A stretch of DNA of 7,755 nt from Bacillota bacterium (GCA_021780795.1 JAJXYA010000186.1:1-7755), one strand, 5' to 3'; positions 1 to 7,000 are shown, numbered from the stretch's first letter. The notes: a model not told the origin generated them from the sequence alone. Numbers and translations: made by a program.

Positions 1-891
1 ATGTCCTTGCATAGCAGAAGGATAAGCAGGCATAAACTTTATAGGCTCGAAATATTTTTTTGATGTAGTTTGAACTGTGGCAGTTGTGCCAAAGCTTATA
101 CTTGCACACTCTGTGTCTAAACATCCGTTTCCTAAGGTCTCACTTCCTTTATCTGAGGCCCCAGCAATTAAAGTTGTTCCCTCTCTAATACCTGTAAGTT
201 CCGCCGCTTCCTTGGTTATTTGCCCAATGGTTTCACCTGGATTAACAAGTACAGGTAATTTTTCTCGCTCTACTCCAAAAAGCGTCCACATAAAACTTAT
301 ATTGCTTTTAGGCCAACACTTATTTTTATAATCAAAGGGTATATGTGCTATTTGATTCGCTATTGAATCTACAATTTTTCCAGTAAGCTTAAAATGAAAA
401 TATGCTGAAAGAAGAATATATTTATCTGTTTTTTCCCAAATTTCTGGTTCATGCTGCCTTATCCAATAAGCCTTGCCCTTTTTTTGAGAGATTTTGATAG
501 CTTCTTTCATTCCTATAGTTTTAAAAGCTAAATTTTCAATACTTGAGAAATCCTTAACCTTATCTGCTACTCTTTGGTCAAGCCAAAGTATTGCTGGCCT
601 CAGTACATTGCCCTCTTTATCAAGGTTAATGCAAGTATCTCTCAAGGTTGTTACAACTACGCCTTCAACCTTGTGCCAAATATCTTGGCAATCCTCTTTA
701 AGCTCTTTGCAAACTATACATAAATTATCCCAATATACCTCTGGATTCTGTTCTGCCCATCCTGGATAATTAGAAAAGTAAGGTTCAAACTCTCTTTTTT
801 TCTTGCCAATCAATGTACCATTTTTGTCAAAGATAAGTGCTCTTATACTTTGTGTTCCACAATCTATGGCAAGTACATATTTATCACTCAT
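1..891 (-). CDS. FGGY-family carbohydrate/polyol kinase, C-terminus cut by window edge
   Basis: Cytoplasmic ATP-dependent kinase of the FGGY family (glycerol, xylulose, gluconate and related kinases). The first 297 residues are present; complete members have about 490-510, so roughly 60% is seen. Visible motifs: the N-terminal phosphate-binding strand IDCGTQSIRALIFD (residues 9-22), PGWAEQ near 43, LDQRV near 103, GASDKGSETLG with probable catalytic Asp247, and the second ATP-phosphate motif SISFGTTATV near 263-272. The ATG is preceded by a strong AGGGGG about 8 bases upstream. It is the third gene of the operon, 56 bases after the oxidoreductase-DUF1667 gene. Linkage to a GlpA-like dehydrogenase suggests glycerol or a similar polyol. 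However, the first loop reads DCGTQS rather than the DQGTTSSR typical of GlpK, so the substrate is uncertain and I give no symbol. The family call is firm and the specificity is not. Confidence 0.93.
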   Translation of the reverse strand, partial: MSDKYVLAIDCGTQSIRALIFDKNGTLIGKKKREFEPYFSNYPGWAEQNPEVYWDNLCIVCKELKEDCQDIWHKVEGVVVTTLRDTCINLDKEGNVLRPAILWLDQRVADKVKDFSSIENLAFKTIGMKEAIKISQKKGKAYWIRQHEPEIWEKTDKYILLSAYFHFKLTGKIVDSIANQIAHIPFDYKNKCWPKSNISFMWTLFGVEREKLPVLVNPGETIGQITKEAAELTGIREGTTLIAGASDKGSETLGNGCLDTECASISFGTTATVQTTSKKYFEPIKFMPAYPSAMQGH

Positions 892-947
892 TTTTATCCC
901 CCTTAGCTATTTGAAATAAAACTATTAATTATTTTATTGAAGATGCT

Positions 948-2582
948 TTACAATAAATACATACTAGAAGTAGCTATAATATTAGCCCCTGTATTTAATA
1001 TATTTTCTATAATTATATCTCCATTATAAACTCTATGCTCTAAATTAATCTTATTTATTTCCTGCATAAGGGTAAATATTTTACCTTTTGGTATTTCTCT
1101 ATCTGTTCTAACAGCTAATCGTGGTATATCCTTGTATATGGTTTTAACAGTAGTACATATGGTCCTCATAGGACTGGTCATTTCATTTACTGCAAATTCT
1201 TTACCCTTAGGACATAAATTGCCTTGCACAATCCATTCCCCATTAACCTTTTCTATAGAAAGTCTGCATCCATTTGGACATACAATACAAGTTAGCGTTT
1301 CACTTTCTATTAACCTCTGCTCTTTATCCTTAAACATAACAATTTCTAGTTTATCTATATTAAAATTAACTTTAGATAAATCTATTTTTATCCGTTCCAT
1401 TTCTGGAGGCTTTAAACTCTTATATTTTCTTTTAAATAATACGTCCTCTCCTTGTAACACTTGTACTTCTACATTGTTTATAACCTCTCTTGACCTAAAA
1501 TATAAAGTAACTTCCTCATTTTCTGAAGCACTATTTATATATTGAGGAACTACATATAAAAAATCTTTACACTCCTTATCAATGTGTATAAGTTTACTTT
1601 TCTCCTTGTTTTTTACATATAGAGCTGCACTTTTTCCTGAAAGTTTCCCACTTTCCGAAACATAGTCTACAAGGTCATTTACATGTAAGGCATTCCCACA
1701 GGAGAAGATTCCAGAAACACTAGTCATAAAATTTTGATCAACTAGTGGTCCCTTTGTAGCACTATCTATGTCAACGTTAAGCATTTCAGCAATTTCGTTT
1801 TCAGGAATTAATCCAACTGATAGTATAATTGCATCACAACTCACAATTTCTTCTGTATATTTTATAGGTTTCATATTTTCATCTACTTGCATAACTTCTA
1901 CAGCCTCAACTCTTTCGTCTCCAAAAATTCTTGTTATAGTATGAGATAAATATAAGGGGATATAATAGTCCTCTAAGCATTGCACAAGGTTTCTACTAAG
2001 CCCTGATGGAGTATCTTTAGCCTCATAAACTGCCACCACTTTCGTTCCTTCTAAGGTAAGTCTTCTTGCCATTATTAATCCAATATCGCCACTACCTAGA
2101 ATTACGCATTTTCTGCTGAGTAACTACCCATTTATATTCACAAGATATTGTGCAGTTCCAGCACTGAAAATTCCTGCAGGTCTAGTACCATTTATGAATA
2201 CTTGTTTAGAAGTCCTTTCTCTGCATCCATTAGCTAGTATTAAACTTTTTGCTTGTATCTTAAAATTCCCCTCGCAAGAGTTTACAAGAGTTAAAGTGAA
2301 AATGTCCTCTTGCTTTTCTACCTTTACAACATAAGTGGAAGTAAACACTGGAATATTCATATCCTTAACCATTTTTATATATCTCTCTGCATATTCTGGG
2401 CCTGATAATTTCTCTTTAAAGGTAATAAGCCCAAACCCATCATGTATACACTGCTTTAATATCCCTCCTATTTTCTTCTCTCTCTCTATTATAAGTGTAT
2501 CAGCACCTTGTTCTTTAGCTGATATAGCAGCAGCAAGTCCTGCAGGTCCACCCCCTATTATGACAACATCAAATATATCCAT
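948..2582 (-). pseudogene. NAD(P)/FAD-dependent oxidoreductase fused to DUF1667, interrupted by an in-frame amber codon
   Basis: Flavoprotein partner of the upstream DAO-BFD dehydrogenase, expected to pass electrons between FAD and NAD(P). It starts at ATG 2582 behind GGGAGATGGGG, 12 bases after the preceding gene. Residues 10-15 are the FAD dinucleotide motif GGGPAG. Residues 133-146 (TRPAGIFSAGTAQY) are family-typical. Codon 153 is TAG at 2121-2123. The same frame continues at once with LLSRKCVILGSGDIG, the NAD(P) motif GSGDIG at 163-168, then SCGNALHVNDLVDYVSESG, to a TAA at 948. Residues from about 425 form a DUF1667 domain: CxxCPxGC (Cys432, 435, 439), Cys457, TTV, IPK and a GDIIIENILNTGANIIAT-like end; it may bind a metal or Fe-S cluster. 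Read through, the product is 544 residues. As written, translation gives a 152-residue fragment without the NAD domain. The only in-frame downstream ATG (2072) lies after GSGDIG and has a weak ribosome-binding site. A nonsense mutation or a sequencing error are both possible. Confidence 0.85.
2121..2123 (-). other. In-frame premature TAG in the oxidoreductase gene
   Basis: Reading frame on both sides is identical: the ATG codons at 2582 and 2072 are 510 bases apart, a multiple of three. This is therefore a nonsense codon, not a frameshift. Related proteins, as I recall them, have a Tyr here (NI-x-GY-x-PGK-x-V-x-ILGSGDIG), so TAT or TAC to TAG is a single-base change. The next codons read L-L-S-R-K-C, without the expected Pro-Gly. 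Confidence 0.85.
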
Positions 2583-2594
2583 TTCCCCATCTCC

Positions 2595-4316
2595 CTATGA
2601 TGATTTAAGATTATTCTTTGTTTCACCAACTACGATATTTGAGTCTTTGCCCTTCTTAGTTATATCCTGTATGTCTTGCCCTGTTTCTTCTTTTATAATC
2701 TCCATAACTAAAGGCATACAAAAACCCCCTTGGCATCTTCCCATACCAGCCCTAACTCGTCTCTTAATTCCGTCCACTGTTCTCACATGTAAGGGAGATT
2801 TTATTGCATCTATTATTTCTCCCCTACTTATTTCTTCACATCTACAAACTATTTCTCCGTAATCAGGTCTCTTTTTTATTAGCTTATTTCTTTCCTCAAA
2901 ACTAAGCTTACTTAAATCTGGTATGCCTTGTCTTTTAGGATTCCAATTTTCTTTTTTCATAACTTTCATGACTTTGCATAAACTTTCTATTGTCATTTTT
3001 TCTATTTCCTCGGCAATAGCAGGTGCTGATGCAAAACCTGGTGATTGTATACCTGCCGCATAAATCATGTTTTTTAAATATTCCGACTTCTCTATAATGA
3101 AATCTTCCTCATAGGTTGCAGCTCTTGTTCCTGCACAATAAGTTATTACGTCTGCTGGCGAAAGCCCTTTAATTAAGGGAAGATGTGTTTTAAGAATTTT
3201 GTTTATATTTTCTCTGTTGGTAGAATAATCCTCTTTAAAGGGCTGCTCATAGGCATCTGGTCCCACTAAAATGTTTCCATCTATGGTCTTTATTATTCCG
3301 CCCCCTTTAGTATTCCCTTTCCTAAGAGAGGTACTAGGTTTTGCTATTATTGAATTTATTAACTTACCTTTCTTCTTATCAAGTAGAATAATCTCACCTT
3401 TTCTTGGATGTATTGTGAAAAACTGATCCTGAGCCATATCAGCAATATCATCAGCATAAACCCCTGCAGCATTAATAACTATCCTAGGATAAACCTTTCC
3501 TCTATTAGTGGTTACAGAGACTATACTACTCATCTCTTTTTCCATAGCTTTAACTACAGTATTAAGTGAAATCTCCATACCATTGCAAATAGCATTCTCT
3601 ACATAGGCAACTGTCATCTTGTATGGGGATACCACTGCAGCACTACCGAAAAGTACTGCGCCTTCCAATTCATCACTAATATTAGGTTCCTTGAGTTTTA
3701 GATCTCGTTTATTTAAATATGAAACCTCTCCAATTCCTGCTTTTTTTGCCTTTTGCATTATAATAGGAAATACAAGCTTAATCCATCTCTTATCGAAAGC
3801 AACAATGGAACCACACTTTTCTATTTCTACTTGAAGCTCTTCCGCCACTTTGGGATATAGCATATTACCACGTACATTTAAAATTGATTTTTTACTACCC
3901 AGCTTTGAAGCAATTCCTGGATGTACCATGCCATCATTTCTAGAAGAAGCATGCATAGCTACGTCATCTTCTTTATCTAATAGCAAGATTGAAATATCCC
4001 ACTTTGAAAGTTCTCGCCCAATGGCACAGCCAATAATACCTCCCCCAATAATGAGTACATCTATCTTTTTACCTTCAAGACTTTTATCTTGCACCAGTGG
4101 TTTTTTAATTTCTGGTATAACTAAGTTTTCTACCTCTATTCTATTTACTACTCCCTTATATCCTTTGTTTGCTGCTAGTTTACCTGCTAGTATAACTTCG
4201 TCCCAGTAAGACACCCTTCCACTTAATACAATAGAAGAATGCCATTCTGTGCATTCAATATCCTTATTTACATTTTTCTGAATATTTTTTCTAATACTAC
4301 TTAATTTACTCCTCAT
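2595..4316 (-). CDS. GlpA/GlpO-like FAD dehydrogenase with C-terminal BFD [2Fe-2S] domain
   Basis: Flavin-dependent dehydrogenase of the DAO family, resembling anaerobic glycerol-3-phosphate dehydrogenase subunit A and L-2-hydroxyglutarate oxidase. Its 573 residues fall in three parts. Residues about 19-65 are a small domain with a BON-like pattern (SIVLSGRVSYWDEVILAG, then GVVNRIEV). Residues about 84-440 are the FAD/DAO domain, with IGGGIIG at 90-96, a glutathione-reductase-type second motif ASSRNDGMVHPG at 123-134, VINAAGVYADDIA at 280-292 and AGIQSPGFASAPAIA at 421-435. Residues about 488-546 are a BFD-type [2Fe-2S] domain with CRC (Cys491, Cys493) and GRCQGGFC (Cys528, Cys533). The start ATG follows AGGGGTGAATTT. 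It is the first gene of the operon, under the promoter at 4359-4387, and its TAG stop overlaps the ribosome-binding region of the next gene. Glycerol 3-phosphate is the likely substrate from the family and the linked kinase, but other hydroxy acids are possible. Confidence 0.93.
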   Translation of the reverse strand: MRSKLSSIRKNIQKNVNKDIECTEWHSSIVLSGRVSYWDEVILAGKLAANKGYKGVVNRIEVENLVIPEIKKPLVQDKSLEGKKIDVLIIGGGIIGCAIGRELSKWDISILLLDKEDDVAMHASSRNDGMVHPGIASKLGSKKSILNVRGNMLYPKVAEELQVEIEKCGSIVAFDKRWIKLVFPIIMQKAKKAGIGEVSYLNKRDLKLKEPNISDELEGAVLFGSAAVVSPYKMTVAYVENAICNGMEISLNTVVKAMEKEMSSIVSVTTNRGKVYPRIVINAAGVYADDIADMAQDQFFTIHPRKGEIILLDKKKGKLINSIIAKPSTSLRKGNTKGGGIIKTIDGNILVGPDAYEQPFKEDYSTNRENINKILKTHLPLIKGLSPADVITYCAGTRAATYEEDFIIEKSEYLKNMIYAAGIQSPGFASAPAIAEEIEKMTIESLCKVMKVMKKENWNPKRQGIPDLSKLSFEERNKLIKKRPDYGEIVCRCEEISRGEIIDAIKSPLHVRTVDGIKRRVRAGMGRCQGGFCMPLVMEIIKEETGQDIQDITKKGKDSNIVVGETKNNLKSS

Positions 4317-4325
4317 AAATTCACC

Positions 4326-4337
4326 CCTAACATTAGG
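4326..4337 (-). promoter_or_regulatory. Palindrome overlapping the ribosome-binding site of the dehydrogenase operon
   Basis: CCTAATGTTAGG is a perfect inverted repeat (CCTAA/TTAGG). Its right arm runs into the AGGGG Shine-Dalgarno of the dehydrogenase gene, within the predicted 36-base leader. It could be a repressor operator just downstream of the transcription start, or a small RNA hairpin masking the ribosome-binding site. It is short, so chance is possible. Confidence 0.3.
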
Positions 4338-4358
4338 ACGTTCGGACCTCTTATTGTT

Positions 4359-4387
4359 ATTATATGTATTAATTTAAATATAATCAA
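4359..4387 (-). promoter_or_regulatory. Sigma-A-type promoter of the dehydrogenase-oxidoreductase-kinase operon
   Basis: On the minus strand TTGATT (4387-4382) is followed after exactly 17 bases by a perfect TATAAT (4364-4359). Transcription would start near 4352, giving a leader of about 36 bases. This leader is too short for a GlpP-type antitermination hairpin, and I see no terminator in it. Confidence 0.7.
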
Positions 4388-4405
4388 CTAAAATGTAAAA
4401 TTTAA

Positions 4406-4421
4406 CAAATTATAAAATTTG
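4406..4421. promoter_or_regulatory. Perfect 16-bp palindrome upstream of the operon promoter
   Basis: CAAATTATAAAATTTG has 6-bp perfect arms around ATAA. Its centre lies about 61 bases upstream of the predicted transcription start, a common position for an activator site. The surroundings are extremely AT-rich, so it may be chance. The rest of the 4422-4510 gap is AT-rich with no gene visible. Confidence 0.25.
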
Positions 4422-4510
4422 AAAATAAAATAAGTAACATTTTTATATTGAACTATTTTAATATTAAAAATTTATTCACAAATTACTAATTTTATAATTT
4501 CCTATAAAAT

Positions 4511-4533
4511 AAAAAAGACCACTAACAGTGATC
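4511..4533 (-). terminator. Intrinsic terminator of the two-component operon, containing the sensor kinase stop codon
   Basis: On the minus strand GATCACT-GTT-AGTGGTC forms a 7-bp stem (one G-T pair) with a 3-base loop, followed directly by six T. The TAG stop codon of the sensor kinase (4524-4522) lies in the loop/stem, so coding sequence ends inside the hairpin. Confidence 0.8.
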
Positions 4534-5979
4534 CTTTAATCTAATTATAAATTTGCAACCTTTATTAATATCCTGAACTAAATGAATATTGCCTCCATGT
4601 TTTTCAATTATGGCCTTTGATATTGCAAGTCCAAGCCCAGTACCACCAGTCTTAGAGTTTCTAGTTGCATCTACCCTAACAAAAGGTTCAAAAATATTTT
4701 CTTGAAATTCTTTAGGTATTCCTACTCCATCATCCTCAATAATAATTATGGCCGCATCTCGAGCAATTAAAAGCTTGACGCTAATGGTAATACCAGGACT
4801 ATTATATTTGATACTGTTTAGTATTATGTTGCTTAAGGCTCTATCTAAGTTTTTTCTATCAAAAAAAATTTCTACTTCATCTTCTGTTATATCAAATTCA
4901 TATTGCACTCCATTCTGTTCCATCATAGGAACATACCCTGCAATAAGTTCTCTTAAAAACTCACCTATATCATGCTTTTCTATATCTAACTTATATTCTG
5001 TGCTTTCAACTCGTGAAAATTCAAAAAGATCTTGAATTAAGTCATTTGCACGCTTACTATTATTATTAATAACTTTTAATAATTTATTTTTATCTTCCGG
5101 TAAGATATCATGATTTTCCAATAGGAATTCTGAATATCCCAGTATACTCGTTAAGGGATTTTTTAAATCATGGGATATGTCAAGAATCATTCTTTTTCTA
5201 TTTTGCTCTGACTTTTCCTTTAGTAAGGTTTCTTGTTGTATTTTTTCTGCCATTAGATTAAAAGCATCCTTGAGCTCTCCTATTTCATTTAAAGAATTAA
5301 TTTCAACTCGTGCTGAATATTCGCCATTTTTTAATGTATTAACCCCTTCTAAAAGTTTTTTCAAGGGTTTAACAAACATCCTTGATGTAAGTTTAGAATA
5401 AAGCACCATTGTAGATAGCAAAAATATAAATATTATAAAAGGAAATATTTTTAAAAAAGTAAGTCTTGTTTTTTTAGGTTTACTGATTGCTTCTAATTGC
5501 TCTTTATGTTCAAGACCCCAGGTATAGGTGTCAAAAATACTGTTAGGCATAGCGGTAATTAAAATAAAGTCTTTCTTCTCCCCATATTTACTAGAGTAAA
5601 TATATCCATCCTTTAAATTATTAGTAACCATATCATGAAAATTTTGCAGTGAATATTTAAAGCCTACTTTATGTTTACTTCCATTTTCCATAACAATAAC
5701 TAAGTTTTTATCAAGCACTTCAACATAGCCCTTATATTTTATAATATTTGAAACGTTAATATCCTTATAACTTTGCTTTATAATATGTTCTGCTGTAGTA
5801 TTAACTGTTGGTGAATCCTTATAATTAATGGAAATATAAAATAATAAAGCTCCTATGGTTAGCATGAATATTCCAGCTAAAATAACCAAAAATAAAATAT
5901 AATTTTTAAATAATTGAGTAGCCATTTTCTTGCTTTTAAAGTATGGGGCCATTTTCTTTAATTTGTTTTTATTAATCAT
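4522..5979 (-). CDS. Membrane sensor histidine kinase (HAMP-HisKA-HATPase)
   Basis: Sensor of a two-component system: it autophosphorylates on a His and passes phosphate to the response regulator encoded just upstream. In its 485 residues, a basic cytoplasmic stub is followed by a membrane segment at about 25-50 and an extracytoplasmic sensor region of about 125 residues (51-175) with no domain I recognise. A second membrane segment lies at about 176-196, then HAMP at about 197-250 (VKPLKKLLEGVNTL). The HisKA H-box is ILDISHDLKNPLTS with His270. The ATPase N-box (LSNIILNSIKYN, Asn387), G1 (EDDGVGIP, 415-422), F-box (IFEPFVRVD) and G2 (TGGTGLGLAIS) are all intact. The start overlaps the regulator stop (ATGATTAA, 8 bases), with GGAGC upstream, indicating translational coupling. 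Transcription ends at the terminator at 4511-4533. The signal sensed is unknown. A start at Met19 is less likely because its ribosome-binding site is poor. Confidence 0.95.
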   Translation of the reverse strand: MINKNKLKKMAPYFKSKKMATQLFKNYILFLVILAGIFMLTIGALLFYISINYKDSPTVNTTAEHIIKQSYKDINVSNIIKYKGYVEVLDKNLVIVMENGSKHKVGFKYSLQNFHDMVTNNLKDGYIYSSKYGEKKDFILITAMPNSIFDTYTWGLEHKEQLEAISKPKKTRLTFLKIFPFIIFIFLLSTMVLYSKLTSRMFVKPLKKLLEGVNTLKNGEYSARVEINSLNEIGELKDAFNLMAEKIQQETLLKEKSEQNRKRMILDISHDLKNPLTSILGYSEFLLENHDILPEDKNKLLKVINNNSKRANDLIQDLFEFSRVESTEYKLDIEKHDIGEFLRELIAGYVPMMEQNGVQYEFDITEDEVEIFFDRKNLDRALSNIILNSIKYNSPGITISVKLLIARDAAIIIIEDDGVGIPKEFQENIFEPFVRVDATRNSKTGGTGLGLAISKAIIEKHGGNIHLVQDINKGCKFIIRLKDHC

Positions 5980-6661
5980 GATGCTGCTCCATTTTATATC
6001 CTATACCTCTTATGGTCTTTAAATATTTCGGGTTTTTAGGATCTGATTCAATCTTTTCTCTAATATGACTTATATGCACCATAATAGTATTAGAATCTCC
6101 ATAATATGAATTCCCCCAAACTATTTCGTATAGTTGCTTTTTAGTATATACTTTTCCTGGATTCTCCAAGATGAACTCAAGTAACCTATATTCCTTTGGG
6201 TTTAAAGCTAGCTCTATATTGTTCTTAAAAATACTGCAACTTTCCTTATCAAGCGTTAGCTCTCCAATTACTACTCCAGTTTTATGAGTCTTATTAGAAT
6301 ATTTATAATAACGTCTAAGTTGAGCTTGAACTCTTGCAACTATTTCAATAGGACTAAAAGGTTTTATTACATAATCATCTGCGCCTAGTCCAAGACCAAG
6401 AATCTTATCCGCTTCTTCTTCTCTTGCAGTTATAAAGATCACTGGTATTTCACTAGTTTCCCTAATCTTTTTTAGAACCTTAAATCCATCAATTTTCGGA
6501 ATCATAACATCAAGCAAAGCAATATCTATATCTTTATTTCCAAATATGTCTAAAGCTTGTATACCATCTTCTGCTGTAAAAATCTTATATCCTTCTTTTG
6601 ATAAATGTATTTCTAGCAATTCTCTTATATCCTGTTCATCTTCTACAATAAGAATATTCAT
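5972..6661 (-). CDS. OmpR/PhoB-family response regulator
   Basis: DNA-binding regulator paired with the downstream sensor kinase. Numbered from the chosen start, the receiver domain (1 to about 118) shows acidic Glu7-Asp8, phospho-acceptor Asp51 (LLDVMIPK), Thr78 and Lys100 (KPF). The winged-helix domain (about 133-227) contains LTLDKESCSI, LNPKEYRLLEFIL, the recognition-helix region NTIMVHISHIREKI and the family-typical end LKTIRGIGYKME. I chose ATG 6661 (229 residues), which has an ideal AGGAGG about 8 bases upstream. The longer frame from ATG 6688 adds nine atypical residues and would start upstream of the predicted transcription start near 6680. It overlaps the kinase gene by 8 bases. Target genes cannot be read from this sequence. 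Confidence 0.95.
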   Translation of the reverse strand: MNILIVEDEQDIRELLEIHLSKEGYKIFTAEDGIQALDIFGNKDIDIALLDVMIPKIDGFKVLKKIRETSEIPVIFITAREEEADKILGLGLGADDYVIKPFSPIEIVARVQAQLRRYYKYSNKTHKTGVVIGELTLDKESCSIFKNNIELALNPKEYRLLEFILENPGKVYTKKQLYEIVWGNSYYGDSNTIMVHISHIREKIESDPKNPKYLKTIRGIGYKMEQHHD

Positions 6662-6686
6662 TATGTATCCCTCCTGTCTTATATAC

Positions 6687-6716
6687 ATTGTAACCCTAAA
6701 GTATGCTCTAACTCAA
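6687..6716 (-). promoter_or_regulatory. Likely promoter of the response regulator-sensor kinase operon
   Basis: On the minus strand TTGAGT (6716-6711), 18 bases, then TACAAT (6692-6687). The -35 matches consensus at 4 of 6 positions and the -10 at 5 of 6. Initiation near 6680 leaves a leader of about 19 bases holding the AGGAGG of the regulator gene. Confidence 0.5.
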
Positions 6717-6718
6717 AT

Positions 6719-6771
6719 AAAAAAAGGGAAAAGCATAACTGTAAGTATTAAGCTGTGATTTTAAGCATCCC
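6719..6771 (-). terminator. Possible terminator between the long-hairpin RNA and the response regulator gene
   Basis: On the minus strand AAAATCACAGCT (6762-6751) pairs with AGTTATGCTTTT (6740-6729) at 10 of 12 positions around a 10-base loop. Outside it, GGG (6771-6769) can pair with CCC (6728-6726) across a 6-base bulge. Seven T follow (6725-6719). The stem is imperfect and AT-rich, so this is tentative. If real, it gives the upstream hairpin RNA a 3' end on this strand. Confidence 0.35.
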
Positions 6772-6994
6772 ATGAAGGTTCGGCATGTAGGATGTTCTGA
6801 TAGTAGAGCATTCGTTAACAGACTCTAAGTTTATTCCATGAAAAATTTCCTAACGCACTTATTCTACGTCCTGTCTCAAAAGCGCTAGCAGCCCGTCCTG
6901 GGCTGCTTACGGAAATTTTTCATTACATAAACTAAGATTCTGTAAAACTCATTATATACTATCTGCCACACTCCTACCTGCTTTCACCTTCATG
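6771..6994 (-). ncRNA. Candidate structured RNA: 224-nt imperfect long hairpin
   Basis: Arms 6771-6850 and 6911-6994 are reverse complements at roughly three quarters of positions. From outside in, the paired blocks include CATGAAGGT, GTAGGA, GATAGTA, ACAGA, a 12-base block containing AGTTTAT, and a perfect 13-bp ATGAAAAATTTCC/GGAAATTTTTCAT. The 60-base apical region (6851-6910) is much richer in G+C than the surroundings. It holds a perfect 8-bp hairpin, AGCAGCCC/GGGCTGCT with a 5-base loop (6887-6907). No open frame or coding signal is visible. I prefer the minus strand because its unpaired segments are then purine-rich (apical GAGACAGGACGTAGAATAAG), as in many structured RNAs, and a possible terminator follows. 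The size recalls large clostridial RNAs such as raiA or skipping-rope, but I cannot confirm a family. The alternatives are a leader of the regulator operon or a MITE-like relic. Confidence 0.5.
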
Positions 6995-7000
6995 AATATA

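Noticed and set aside
1132..1545. 137-codon open frame on the plus strand
   Set aside because: Antisense to the strongly conserved oxidoreductase-DUF1667 coding sequence, without a ribosome-binding site or recognisable protein.
2121..2123. Recoding of the TAG as pyrrolysine or another read-through amino acid
   Set aside because: The position is expected to be an ordinary Tyr, no downstream recoding structure stands out, and TAG ends two other genes in this window.
2073..2130. Frameshift as the cause of the split oxidoreductase
   Set aside because: The two halves are in exactly the same frame; only a stop codon intervenes.
2335..2862. 175-codon open frame on the plus strand
   Set aside because: It spans the junction of two well-supported minus-strand genes and its composition is that of their reverse complement.
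4317..4352. GlpP-type antitermination leader for the dehydrogenase operon
   Set aside because: The predicted leader is only about 36 bases and contains no terminator hairpin.
6662..6688. Nine-residue N-terminal extension of the response regulator
   Set aside because: The ideal AGGAGG serves ATG 6661, the family begins at MNILIVEDE, and the predicted transcription start lies downstream of ATG 6688.
6771..6994. MITE or insertion sequence remnant
   Set aside because: Best arm identity is in the inner part, not at the ends, and I see no target duplication at the borders. Not fully excluded, since copy number cannot be tested here.
6771..6994. 6S RNA
   Set aside because: Long-hairpin size fits, but I do not see the large central open bubble expected of 6S RNA.
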